NCBI RefSeq assembly: GCF_027579695.1
Contig: NC_083570.1
Span: 7,736,793 to 7,800,792 of the forward strand
DNA: 64,000 nucleotides
Direction: 5' to 3'
Origin: Neoarius graeffei
Lineage: Eukaryota > Chordata > Actinopteri > Siluriformes > Ariidae
The position numbers were made by a program, and so were the translations under genes. Below the pieces are notes generated by a model. It saw only the letters and a list, made by a program, of their open reading frames with translations, did no database searches and was not told the DNA's origin. Of the stretch, positions 33,719-45,234 are shown one piece after another. Positions within the stretch are counted from its first letter, which is position 1. Each line of letters starts with the position of its first letter.

Positions 33719-34257
33719 AAGTGTGTAGTGTTTTCTGTAAAATTCCTGCACGTTGCCACATTGTTGCTCAGCTGCACAAAAAACACTCATTTTAATATTT
33801 AAATTAAAACAGATGAATAATTTAAAATAATTACAAAAGAAAAGTTAAAAATTAACTGTCAGACAAGAAAGTCGTCAAATTTAAAAAGAAAATGATCTCA
33901 TGACCTTCGCATTATAAAGTTGTGTTTGTTTCATATTAAGCAGCGTCTCATTAAATAACTAATAAACAGTAATAAAGCCAGAACAGAACAACATTTTAAA
34001 CCTGTTCAGGTCACACTATATAAAAATAAAACATCACTTTTGGAATGAATTTGATTTTTCTGCTTGTGTTCTAAGATGTAAAATCCACATTCACTTTTTC
34101 AAATCTGAAGTTGTTTCTAAACCCTGAGATTTGATTGTAAAACATTGAACAATATTTAAACTCCATTAGAACATCCAGTACATGATCGGTTCAGGCTGCC
34201 GATGTCGTGTTCATCCCATATTCAGCCTGGATGATGATTGGCCCGCAGATAGAACCT
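33719..34257. other. 3' flank of the TRIM gene
   Basis: A/T-rich, no further exon. AATAAA-like words occur near 33714, 33807 and 34025; the first overlaps the stop codon (gaataaaag) and may serve for polyadenylation. Confidence 0.5.
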
Positions 34258-34403
34258 TATAAATCCAGGTTTATCTGTGAGTTTGGGATTTTTATTCAAA
34301 TATTACAATCAAAGCTTTGCAGAATAAAAGATAAGAGCACAGGAGAATAAAGTTTCCCCCAGTGATGGAGTTTCTGTGCTGAACTCATTTTCAGACAGAA
34401 GCA
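34258..34403 (+). repeat. Inverted partner of 3424-3575
   Basis: Near-perfect reverse complement of the stretch at 3424-3575, cut on the right by L1 sequence after 'cagacagaagc'. Includes aataaa words that could end a transcript. Confidence 0.7.
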
Positions 34404-36131
34404 AATTCAACCTTTTCCTGAGAGTTTCAGCAGCTGGATAAATATTGTTCAGTATTTTAAACTGAATTTCTTTCACTGTTTGTGAAATTGGCTGTCTAAG
34501 ATAACCACAGTGTGTATTGGTTAGCGTTCCTCCATCGTCAGTTATTCTTACTTTTATTTTTTTAAATCAGGGAATAGCTTCCATTTTAAAACATTTCTGA
34601 TTCCTTTGTTATTAGATTTTTCACCAATTTCCACTTCACCGATTTTCAATTCAGGCAGTTTGACCGACACCTTTGAATATTCAAGGGTATTTTTTATCGT
34701 GAATCTTAAGGGAGGTGGAATAGCTCTACAAATTTAATTAAATTCTCTATAGACATATTTTAAATGAAACTTTTCTACAAATGAATTAAATTGCATTAAA
34801 TGTCCATTTTCATCCATTAGATTGGTAACATCCAAAACTTTATCATTCCATTCTTGTTGAAATAAAGTCTTCCTATTAATAGAAATGGTTCTATTTTTCC
34901 ACAAGGTTAAGTACGCTCGCATTTGTGGACATTAAATAAATAATTTTGGTGAAATTGGGCAGCCTTGTCTGATTCCACGTAAAATCTTAAATTGAATAAT
35001 TGATTGGTAATCAATCATATCCAGAATCAGTCAGACGTGGTTTTGAATATATCTTCCCTTCATGAAGGCTGATTGATATTCGTCTACAAGTTTTACAAGT
35101 CCATGCTTTAGACGATTAGCAGATACTAAGGCAAGTAATTTATAATCATTGCATAGTAAGGTTATAGGTCTCCAATTGTCTAGCAACAAGAAGTCTTTTT
35201 TGGGTTTTGGTAGCAAGGTTATTAAGCCTGTCTTCATCGTCGGGGATAAACATCCTTTGTGAATGCATTCTAAAAATGCTCTATATAATTTTTTTTTAAT
35301 ATCCACCCAAAAGTATTTTAAAAATTCAGCCATCGATTCCTGGTGATTTACCATTTTTCATTTGTTTTAATGCAATTTCAATTTCTGTTATAGTTCATTC
35401 CTCATCAAGTGTATGTTTGTCTTCATCCATTTTTTTGATGTCATGATTGATGGGATAAAATAAGACATCACATTCTGATTTATTAAATTTAAGTTACAAT
35501 AAACGAGCCAAATTCCATCCTGTACTCATTTCTGATCTTCTATTATATTATCATTGGTCATAAGCTTACTCATTTTTTTCTGAGTTTGTCTTTGATTTTC
35601 AAGTCTGAAGAAATACGATGAACTTTTTTCACCCTGTTCGATCCATCCAGCTCTTGATCGAGTGGAAGCTCCATTTGCCATTATTGTGTACATTTCGTCT
35701 AGTTGAGACTGCAGTGACTGTAATTCTGAAATGTTTTCTAAGGATAGTTGTGTTATTTACTAATGTATTAATTTTATCAATCAGATCCTTTTGTTCTTGT
35801 CTCCTTATACGTGAAAGTTTTTTACCCATGCCAATTGCTATTTGTTTGACCTTAAACTTCAGAGGTGGGCAAACTACGACCCGCGGGCCACATCCGGCCC
35901 GTTGGCGTTTTTAATCCGGCCTGCGGAAGACAATCATATAAACACGATTGAGCAGATCTATAAACTATAAGCGTCAGTGTTATCACATAGACAGGTGTTC
36001 TAGAGATCCGTCTTTCCAGTCAATCGTATTTACGCGAGATTACATTTGCAGAGTGGTGCAGTGCGTGCCATGGAAGCCGTTCTGGCGCCCGTGCTACTGA
36101 TGATCTCGAGAACACAGGATAAAACTTTACA

Positions 36132-36373
36132 ATGAGTGGTCCTAAAAAAAGAAAAGTGGACAGTGAGTGCAGGGTGTTCAGTAAAGAATGGACAACTGAA
36201 TATTTTTTGCTGAAGTCCGATCAAAGGCTGTATGCCTTATTTGCAAAGAAACCGTTGCAGTTTTAAAGGAATATAACATCAAACAGCACTTTTCCTCCAA
36301 GCATGCTAATTATGCTAACAACCAGTCAGCGCAAGAACGGACGAATACAGCTCAGCGGTTGCAGAGTGAATGT
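36132..36373 (+). pseudogene. BED-type zinc-finger exon of hAT transposase
   Basis: Begins MSGPKKRKVDSECRVFSKEW. A frameshift near 36210 then separates it from the finger (KAVCLICKETVAVLKEYNIK with HFSSKHANYA), giving the C-x2-C and H-x5-H ligands. Ends near a GTGAGT donor at 36371. Same protein family as 56123-56400. Confidence 0.8.
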
Positions 36374-36872
36374 GAGTATTAACACTTTCTCTTTTTAAAA
36401 CTATGTTGGAGCTGTCATCAGATGGTAGTCACATGTTTACAGACATAATAATATAAAAAGTATAACTCTTAATAATTTTGGTTGTCGTGGGTGGCTGCTG
36501 TAGTGCTGGTGTTTGTTTTTAAGTACCATGTGCTTTTGGATGTCTGCTCTGCCCCTCATTTATGTCCCTGTCTGCTATTATAGGTGTGTTATGAGCAGCT
36601 GACCGTGCTTCTGCTTATATCTGTTCCTGGACTTTTGCCTGTGGAGGTTATTCTGATCTATGAGTGGCCTTTTGGAATATGAAAACCTGTTTGGACCCTG
36701 TGTTTTGATTTTTTGAGGACTGGAAATATTTCAGTGAGTGACTTTGAACCTGAAAACCAGTTTGGAGTTTTTTGCTTTCTTGAGCTGTTTTGTTTGATTT
36801 TGTGGGCTGGATGGATCCAGTGCCATACCACTGAACTGCAAACATGTTGGCATGGTGTGGTACCCAAATTGT

Positions 36873-37726
36873 TGTAGGTGGAATTAGCATTAATTAAATT
36901 ATAAATTATGTAATAATTGATAATTGAATTCATCAACTTATAAATAAGATCAGTCTCATAAAATCTTAAATTATTAATCTTAATACTCACCGTGAATGGT
37001 TACATTCAAGATTAATGGTAGCTCTGCATTAGATGGGAAACCCAGTTGTATACAAAAGCTAAATTTTGAAGGGAAAAAGGAGTTCTAAATAGTTGACCTT
37101 GTGAATAAACAACAGGAACAAGTAAAATGTAATTCAATTTGATTAGCTTTTATTTGTCTACTACTCACTAATAATAATCTCACAAAATACATTCAATGTC
37201 GGGCAAAGGTAATAACAAGACAAAACAATGGAACAATTACACCTGGACCATAAATTTGAGGAAAAGAGAGAGAAAGAGATAGGAAAAGAGAATCCCTTGT
37301 GTGTGCGTGTGTGTAGAGGTGTGTGTGTGTATGACCTAGCTTGTCGTTAGCTAAAACAAAGGAATGTTAGCTAAAACAAAGGAATGTTAGCTAAATAGAA
37401 CAAAGGATTAGCTCTGTGGCTAATGTGTGCTTTGTGTAGGTATCTGTGGGCAGATGCTAATGACTAGCCACTCTGGCAATGCTTAAACAAAATGGCGGTC
37501 AGTGCCTAGGTGTCGTATCACAGGTAACTCAATGAGGGAGGTAACAAAATGGCGTCGGGAAATATGGCGCCTGCAGGCCTAGTCGAGAACACAAGCCTAC
37601 CAGCTAGCGTATCACCCTGAGGTAGCTAGCAATAAGTTGCTAAGGAGAATCTGACCATGTTACAGCTGGATACAAACACTGTACTTAACAACAATTTCCA
37701 AAAGACTATCTAGGCAAAGAACTCAA

Positions 37727-37758
<32 letters not shown>

Positions 37759-38588
37759 AGAGTGTGTGTGTGTGAGTGTTGGATGGAGAGGACTAGGCCT
37801 TGTAGCAGTCCAGCCTCGGAGCTTAAAATAACAAACTTGTCGCTGCGCTGCTAATCAGATAGGGAAGCTAGCGATGGAGTTAAGGAAAAATATCATGCAA
37901 GATACCCTGTCTAACAAGTTCAAAGAAAAAAAACAGAACCAAAACAAACAATAAAAACAAACACCTTCCGTGTCTGAGTGGGTATGCTAAACAGCTCAAA
38001 GCTTAAACATGACCCTAACAACCATCTGAATAAGCTACAAATTAAAATTTGCCCAAGTGCCTACTCAATGCGATGGAAGTTCGTTCTCCGATGTCCGCGC
38101 TGAGGGTCGCGGTCCGAGGAGAGGAGGTTAGCGGCGAGTTGCGTCCAACCATGGCTAACAAAGCAGGGAGATGGAGGCCTAGCTGGCCCACAGTGCTTCG
38201 GGAGAAACCTCCGGTGATGCGTCGACGAGAAAAGGCTGAGAGGAGCGAAGCTGTCCGCGAATGCCTCTTAGCGTGGAAAACTACTTAACTGTAGTTAAAC
38301 TTTGCAAAGGTTTAGAATTGAAACCACTATATCACTGAAACTTAGCGGGTCGTTCAAAAGTTCGGCCGAAACTAATTTGAACAGGCTGTTCTCAGACAAT
38401 AGCGGTTAGTCTCAACACTGTAGGCGAGTGTGCCAACAGTCCGTCCGACCACTCCAGTAGCCAGAACACGAGAGGGCGAACCGAGGCGCTCTCGATACAG
38501 TTAAAGCAGTTCCACTTTACGTCACCTCCGGGTGGAGCGCGCAAGGAATTGTGGGATCGTTATAGGGGGCGCTGGCAAGTTACCAACA
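36873..38588. mobile_element. LTR-like fossil (solo-LTR candidate) inside the hAT
   Basis: Starts TGTAGG and ends CCAACA, with ttgt on both sides (36869-36872 and 38589-38592). Removing it restores the tandem-repeat unit it interrupts (ggtacccaaattgttgaact). About 1.7 kb, non-coding, with GA/GT microsatellite at 37735-37777. The LTR reading is an inference from TG...CA ends and the short duplication; no internal region is present. Confidence 0.5.
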
Positions 38589-38707
38589 TTGTTGAACTGC
38601 AAACATGTTGGCATGGTGTGGTACCCAAACTGTTGAACTGCAAACATGTTGGCATGGTGTGGTACCCAAACTGTTGAACTGCAAACATTTTGGAATGGTG
38701 TGGTACC
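38589..38707. repeat. Tandem repeat of a 41-bp unit, three copies
   Basis: The unit 'ttgaactgcaaacatgttgg' + 'catggtgtggtacccaaactg' is repeated three times; a fourth copy at about 36833-36868 lies on the other side of the LTR-like insertion. Confidence 0.92.
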
Positions 38708-38962
38708 TCTCCTACTAATGGTGGTTGGTTGTACTGGCAGGCTGGAAGTGGATGGTTAAAAAAAACACTCAGGTGTAAATCTACGAGTTCAGTGAAATGT
38801 ACAAAAATGATATGTACTGATATGTAATTTAGTTCAATTTAATGATATGCAATTTAGTTGTATGTATAAAATGATACAAATATACAAATACACTGGCATC
38901 CTACTCATCCTGGCAGCTCAAAGATGTAATTTAAGAATTAAGTGTGCTACTTTTCTTACTGT

Positions 38963-38965
<3 letters not shown>

Positions 38966-39022
<57 letters not shown>
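38966..39022. repeat. (TG)n microsatellite
   Basis: About 28 TG units inside the hAT element. Confidence 0.97.
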
Positions 39023-39027
<5 letters not shown>

Positions 39028-39800
39028 TTTCTGGATGGATCCAGTGCCAATCTATTGAACTGCAAGCATTTTTCTGCTCTGCCTTTGTTGACTGAGAACT
39101 AAAATAAATGTCAATCTGATCTGCATTTGGGTCTCTGTCAGTGAAGGCCTTACAATAACACTAAAGCTTTTCCGGTTTATGTTCGATATGTATGAATTTG
39201 GTGCTGGCCCAGCCCGCCTGGCAAATTTCAAAAGTCAATGTGGCCCCTGAGCCAAAAAGTTTGCCCACCCCTGTTAAACTTAAACCATTCCCATTTACTC
39301 CTATCAGACATGTCTAACTCTTCAACCTCCAAAATAAGAGACTTCACTGATCACAAAATTCACCGTTCTGTAATAAGTTGTGATTAAATTTCCAGATATT
39401 AGGAAGGATCTTATGTTGCTTAGACGTGAATAAGTTTAGACTAATTGTACAATGGTCTGTGAGTGGAGAGGCTGAAATTTCACAATCTAAAATATCATTA
39501 TACAGCTCACAAGAGATAAGCCAGTAATCTAGTCTCGAACACTGACCGTTTCCTGCAGCATTAAACCATGTATATTGAATACAAGTTGGGTTTGACGACC
39601 TCCAAAAATCAATTACATTCGTTGTTCATAAATTCAGTATAATGTGGCTGTAAACAGGTTGTGGATTCCTGTGAGGTATTCGATCTAACCATGAATCAGG
39701 GGCTATGTTAAAGTCTCCACCCATTATCACTTTTTCTGAAGTATGTGATGTTTTCCATTCGTTAACAAGTTTACTTCATTCCTCTGTTATGATTTTGGGT

Positions 39801-40259
39801 ACAAATAAGGTTCATTTGGTTGTGCTTAGAACTGTGATATTGGTGAATTGCTGCTAGAGGGAACAAAAGAGTTAACCTGTTGTAATAATAGGATTAAATA
39901 GGTGCAGTTCAATAACCACTTAACTTTAAAGATAATCGTTTACAGACCGGTCTAAAACATAGAAATCAGATTAAAATTCAAAAGGAGAGGGAGAACTTTA
40001 TAAATTCATCCATCTTAGGTAGATTATCTAACTGAATTATACTGCATTACAGTGAAACAACTTTGTGTGAGAAGAGTGAGTTGGTACTCTCTATTGCCTG
40101 CAAGAATTTGAGACGGTATGTTTTCATTTCTGTATGTTCTGTTTTATATTCAGTAAAGTGCCGGCATTTCCATTTGCAATCCCTGGTTTCTGGTCTGACT
40201 CTCACTTGTCTACCCCACTCTAATAGAACCTAGAACTGGTCCAGTAGCTTCTCGAGTAT
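39801..40259. other. No gene recognised
   Basis: Non-coding. The stretch ending 'tctggtctgactctcacttg' (40188-40207) has the look of an LTR R/U5 region, but no paired end or target duplication was found. Confidence 0.4.
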
Positions 40260-41987
40260 CAGGGAATTGATAGCGGTGCTACACAGGCACTTACGGATGT
40301 TTGTGCAGGGGAGAGTGGGAGAAGCAAACTGGGAACAAAGCCAAATCACAGGATGAGAATTGTAGTGAAAATACAGGCAAGGGTTGGTCGATCGGCAAAC
40401 AGAGCAATGTAGGCAGGACGAGAGAACGAGGTAGAGAAAACGAGAACAGGGGTGGAAATAACTAGAAAGCAGGCAGAAGGTAACCGGCTCGATACGACAG
40501 GAGTGAACACTGAACGATACTTTGCAACTCGGGAGAATGTGAGAGAGGCTTAAGTAACTGGGCTGATGACTCAAACGAGAGACAGGTGTAATTAATAAGC
40601 AGGTGATAGAGGGCGCTGTGGTTCTTGGGAGTTGTAGTTTTGAGAAGCCATGTTTGTAGTTTGTTTTGAGCTGTCACTCTCAACGCCATTACTGACAGCA
40701 GGCACTTATGGATACAAGCACAGGAGAGAACAGGGGTGTCGCAAACTGCAGGCTGAGGCAAATACGAAGAGCAAGAATCATAGTCAGGAATAGACCCCGA
40801 AGCCGCCGCCAGGCGCCGCTAAAACCGCCATTTAGAATTTGAGCCGCCGCCAGCCAATAATTTTGTAAGCCAATTTGAGCCGCTATCTAATAAAATTTGG
40901 CTGAGCCACTAAGAATTGTGTACATCAAATAATGGGTTTATCCACATCATGAGCTACAAGAAAAGTGACACAAACATGATCAACTGTACACACTAGTAGT
41001 AACACAATAGAGACGTATAGGCATACACTGTAGAGATTTAGAACTGATATCACAGCACAGAGAGCCACCACAAGCTTGCCGTTGTGACTACCTGTCTGGC
41101 TTCCCGCCCCTCACACCGTTACCACGATACACTGGGGAACCCACCCAGAGCATCAATCGACTCCGATATCGACGAGATGGCTGCATTCTTTGCTGCTGCT
41201 GAGGGAAAGTGTAAAGGTATTTTTTTTTTGTTTGTTTGTTTCACATACTTCGAGATTGATAAAAAAAAAGTACTCCACCACTCTACTTTCATCATAGTAA
41301 GATAGCTGCCAGTCCTTCACTGGTCATTGCTAGTGAGAGTAGATAGCTAGATGCCTTCCTCGAACAATCCAGATTAGCTTATTATTAGCAGTGAACTACA
41401 ATCTTGCTAGATTTATATTTACAGTGAAGTAAGAGACCAGGGGACCTGTGGTAATTTGCTATTTATTCCCCCCATTTGTTTGATCCGTTTGCCCGGATAT
41501 ATGCCACACAGTGACGTCCAGTATCAGCCATTTGTAGCCATAAACATTTTGGTGGCTGCAGCAGCCATTAAGGTTTTGGCTGAGTCAGCTAGCCAGCCAA
41601 TAATTTCATCAGCCAGCCATTATCCTGAAAACAAACGGCTTCGGGGTCTAGTCAGGAACAGGCAGAGGTCAGTCGAATGGCAAACTGAGCAACATAGGGA
41701 AAACAGTAAGACAAAGTCGAGAGTAAACGCAAACACTGGTCAATACAGGAAATCAGGCAGAAATCAAACGACTCGGTAAAGCTGGGCACAGAACACTAAA
41801 CAATACTTCGCACTGGCAGTCTGTGAGAGCTGAGTGTATATAGGCGAGGTGATCACTGATGCATGGGAGACAGGTGATGTAATTATAAGTCAGGTGATAG
41901 AAGGCACTGTAACTCTTGGGGACTGTAGTCCAGAGTGGCCATGTTTGGAGGCTGCTCTGAAATCATGTTTTCAGCGCCGTTACTGAC
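40260..41987 (-). mobile_element. Two tandem LTR-like fossil repeats, the second split by a hAT MITE
   Basis: Copy 1 spans about 40280-40704 and copy 2 about 40705-41987 minus the MITE. Both start at the right with TGTCAGTAACGGC-like words (complement of gccattactgaca at 40694-40704 and of gccgttactgaca at 41975-41987) and include 'gagacaggtg' and 'gcaggtgatagagggcgctg' type blocks. Copy 2 has a TATA-like word on the minus strand near 41840. They look like LTR promoter regions of a gypsy-type fossil. No coding part remains. Confidence 0.55.
40791..41650. mobile_element. hAT-type MITE (TAGACCCCGAAGCCG ends)
   Basis: Inverted ends tagaccccgaagccg at both sides and the exact 8-bp duplication gtcaggaa (40783-40790 and 41651-41658). 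About 860 bp; internal 'gccgccgcc' and 'cagccagcca' simple words. Non-coding; it interrupts the LTR-like repeat. Confidence 0.9.
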
Positions 41988-42471
41988 ACTCCTCTGCGAC
42001 CCATTCCCCACAGTCAGTTAATGTGAGTAATCTTTTCATCAAATACTATTTTCATTATTATTAGCTTTATTTTGAAATGACATTTGTATTTTATAGTTGC
42101 TTACCCCTAGCTGTCTGTCTCATACTGATGGGATAGTGGTTAAATACTGACCTCTAGTGGTGACAGGTGGAACTGCTTGTCTCTCACAGTTTTGGAGATT
42201 GAAGCAGCGGTAAATTGGATGTAAACAGTGCTTAGACGGAATTAATTATTCATGCTTCAGTGAACGTTCTAAATCAACACAGATTGATAGAGATTACATC
42301 TGCCTCCTTGTAAATGTTATCAGTGTATTTTGTGTTGCTGTTTATGTTGATTTGAGTGCATTGTTGTCTAAGTTTTGGAAAGACACGTGAGAATAGCTAA
42401 AATTCCATCTCTCCCCACACTAGCATTACCTCAACCTATGCTGCCCTGCGGAGTCCCAACCTTTTGCTGTT
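41988..42471. other. No gene recognised
   Basis: Contains 'cctcaacctatgctgccctg' near 42430, which has a weaker relative at 43580-43600 on the far side of the next hAT. Otherwise non-coding and unassigned. Confidence 0.45.
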
Positions 42472-42479
42472 TGTGCCAG

Positions 42480-43470
42480 CATGGGCAGCGCCAGGGGGGG
42501 AAAAGTTAGAACAATTCTAGGGGCCCAGCACTGCCATGGGGCCCTTTAATAAGACTTTTGAAATAACAACAATGCAATATTCCATCTGGTAAAATGAGCT
42601 AATTGAACAAGGTTGTCTATTTCTTGAGTTCTTCAACATATTGTCATTTAACCCTCCCCCTTTTGCAAAATGGTACGGTCCAGTTCTCGTAGAAGCGCGA
42701 TGCGTTAAATCTGTGTGCTGATCAGTGCAACGCTACTTGCTGCTGTGTCGTGGTGCAGCAGCCAGCCAGCCAGCAGTGGAGTGCGTACAGTCTATGATCG
42801 CTAAATATGAAGAGTGGCTGTCAAAAACGTAAAGAAAGGCAGCTGAAAGCTGAGAGGGACCGGAGAGGCAGGCAACTGGTCACTCAGTTTTTCCCAAAGA
42901 AAGGTAGCTATCGCTCACATGTGTGTTCAAAATATTAGCGAATGGTAAATGAACAGTATGAACGTGGTTGGATTAGCCTATCAAGAGAACACTTTTACAG
43001 TTTGTACAGTGACATTTTTTTCCATTTTAATAACTGAACTGACTTGTGTGATAAACAAGATGAAATATTATGTTATGCTGGTGCTAATAACTAGTGCTAA
43101 TAACCAGTTTCATAACTAATGGGGTGCCCTAAATATACAGATTCAGCCTCAGGGGGACCTCCGCCCTACCAAACCACTGAACCCCCCTTTGGAGAAGGAG
43201 GTAAGCAGCAATACAACCCATAAATGCTTTAGGATTGAAGTTTTTTAATTTTAAATTAGATTTAAGTTTTAGAATTAGTCACTGACCAGTTTTCATCTAG
43301 TCCCTGGTAGGTTAATACATAAAATGTAATAACAAAGTCACAAACTCAAGGTCCATGGGCTATCAAAAGTCAAATAATGACAATAGTGCAATTGTGATGA
43401 GGGTGGGCAAAGTTGGGGGGCCCAAAATTCTCATCTTTCATGGGGCCCAAAATTTCTGGCGGCGCCCCTG
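42480..43470 (+). mobile_element. hAT element with 'ggggcccaaaatt' ends, internally deleted
   Basis: The left end is catgggcagcgccagg and the right end complements as caggggcgccgccaga. The exact 8-bp duplication tgtgccag is at 42472-42479 and 43471-43478. A short coding start on the plus strand from 42808 reads MKSGCQKRKERQLKAERDRR, then GRQLVTQFFPKK before a GT, the usual N-terminus of zinc-finger (TTF/ZMYM-like) hAT transposases. The rest of the transposase is missing. Confidence 0.88.
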
Positions 43471-43478
43471 TGTGCCAG

Positions 43479-43683
43479 GTACATATCATGCAATTTCCTG
43501 TGACATTCCTTTTGTATTTTATTTTATTCATAAATATGGCACAGTTTTGGAGACTGAGCCAGCGCATTACCGATATATTTCAACCTATGCTACCCTGCAA
43601 TGTCGCAACCTCCGCGTTCTTTGAGTGAAAACCACAACGCACACACACATGAGGGGTTACACACATACCTGAGTAGGTTACAT
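43479..43683. other. Short unassigned stretch
   Basis: Continues the flank of the hAT above and ends at the terminal repeat catacatgtcaacct of the next element. No gene seen. Confidence 0.4.
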
Positions 43684-44942
43684 ACATGTCAACCTTTGGT
43701 CAATCAAATCTGTATAACCAACCTCCAAGATCTGTATTTCCCTTATAAAATCCGTATAAGATGCAAATTAAAATAATTTACCTAAAATTTGAATGATAAT
43801 TAGCAATGATATATCCCAGTTACTTTTTATTCAATATTAATAACGATAAACCTTCAGAATGAATACAAAGTATTTTTCCAGTCTCACCTGTGAAAGGTAA
43901 TCCCATGTGATCTCGTTTGGATGGTAAACCTGTTGGTACAGTTAAACGCAGCACATGAATGAGGCATCTTTATTCTTGGCTACTGTATACCAGAGACGGC
44001 TGAAGAATCTCCACTTTGCCCCATCCAATATGGTGGCGAGGATGACGTATGATTCTACGCAGAAGGCGGCATCTATATTTATATGTCTATGACTTCACGG
44101 TTGGCGGGATTCTCGCAATGCGGTGTGCGCATGATCAAAAGTGGAACGAAGTCTCGCTACCACAAGATAACGCGCGATTTCATAAGACTCTTTACTGGCT
44201 GTCTGTTGATTACAGTACGTTTATCATCGTGGGAATTGATTATAGCTCTAAATAAATATTGAAGTTTTTTTAAAGAATCCGTATAACTTTATTTATACAC
44301 CCGTATACTACGTTTATTGAATCAAATCCGTATAAAATACGAACATTCCGTATGGAGCACTTGCATGTGACATCACAGCCGATCCAGATTGGGACAGACG
44401 CCATCTTGTCGGTCAAACGCCATATTTCCGCCTTCTACTTCTACTTCTGCTTTTACTTCTACCTTTTCTTCTGGAAAACCCTACTGTACCGGACTTCAAT
44501 ATCCACTACAACCGTATGGACTTACTGGACATGGGTTTCCAGCAGAAAATGATGGTTTGTAGCGATTTCCATCGCATGCACAACATTCCGGACGAGATAG
44601 CGAGACCAGTGGGGTCTCCGTGGATTGTTATCAGAAGCAAAGCGAAGGAGGCAGCGCCGGGAGCGGAAGCAAAAGCGAGGCTGCAGGCAGAGCCGGCCTC
44701 CATGGTAAACAACACGGACGATTTGGAATTACAGCTGGAATTACCTTATTCTATTCTATAATCGTCTGGTCAGTGCTATACTCAATACTTAAGTGACTTA
44801 CCCATCCAATGAGGATTCTTGTTTACAAGATGCCACATCTGAGTCGCTGACAAATCCTGAATTTCTGTAAAGATAACTGTCCAGAGATTTATAAGCACAC
44901 AGTGCTTCACCACTGAACAGCGAGGGAAAGTTAATGAGGTAA

Positions 44943-45234
44943 TGTAAGAGACCCTACGTGTGGGTGGAGCACAGAGGACGGCAGAACAGAGATCAGGTTT
45001 TATAAAGGGCTTTATTGCCGCACTTTTCAGTATAACAATGACAGACACACAACCGGCGTCTGGTTCAGGGCTGAGCTCCTTCTGCTCTCGCTCTCCCTCC
45101 TGATATAGGGCGCAGTCACTGGGAAGACACACAAACAGGTTAATTGCTCTCAGGTGGCGTGATTCTGCCACTTACCTTCCCTGACTCCGCCCTCCTGTCA
45201 CAGACCGGCGCTTGACCACGCCCCCGCTGCCACA
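44943..45234 (-). repeat. 3' LTR of the Gmr1-like element
   Basis: 292 bp, same as the other LTR by eye. Carries 'gggctttattgccgcacttt', whose complement holds an AATAAA-type signal (caataaag). Confidence 0.93.

Larger units (their letters stand above)
35860..39273 (+). mobile_element. hAT element (CAGAGGTGGGCAAAC ends), decayed
   Basis: The left end is cagaggtgggcaaactacga and the right end is tttgcccacccctg. The target duplication ttaaactt is exact (35852-35859 and 39274-39281). A BED-finger exon lies at 36132-36373. The interior holds an LTR-like insertion (36873-38588), tandem repeats and a TG microsatellite; the transposase core is not recognisable. Left and right ends resemble the fish/mammal hAT families with 'gtgggcaaactttttggctc' type ends. 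Confidence 0.9.
34404..39800 (-). mobile_element. L1/Tx1-like LINE, dead, split by a hAT element
   Basis: Minus strand, in pieces. RT parts: GCLSPTMKTGLITLLPKPKK, DNWRPITLLCNDYKLLA and EYQSAFMKGRYIQNHV at 35031-35354, and a C-terminal part at 34734-34922 (WNDKVLDVTNLMDENG). The ORF2 linker is at 35629-35851. After the hAT, the endonuclease part at 39282-39790 has GGDFNIAPDSWLDRIPH. Several stops and gaps; an old copy. The hAT carries an 8-bp duplication that pins the split. Confidence 0.8.

Noticed and set aside
38589-38707. CRISPR-like direct repeats
   Set aside because: Head-to-tail tandem units without unique spacers in a vertebrate transposon; no cas genes.
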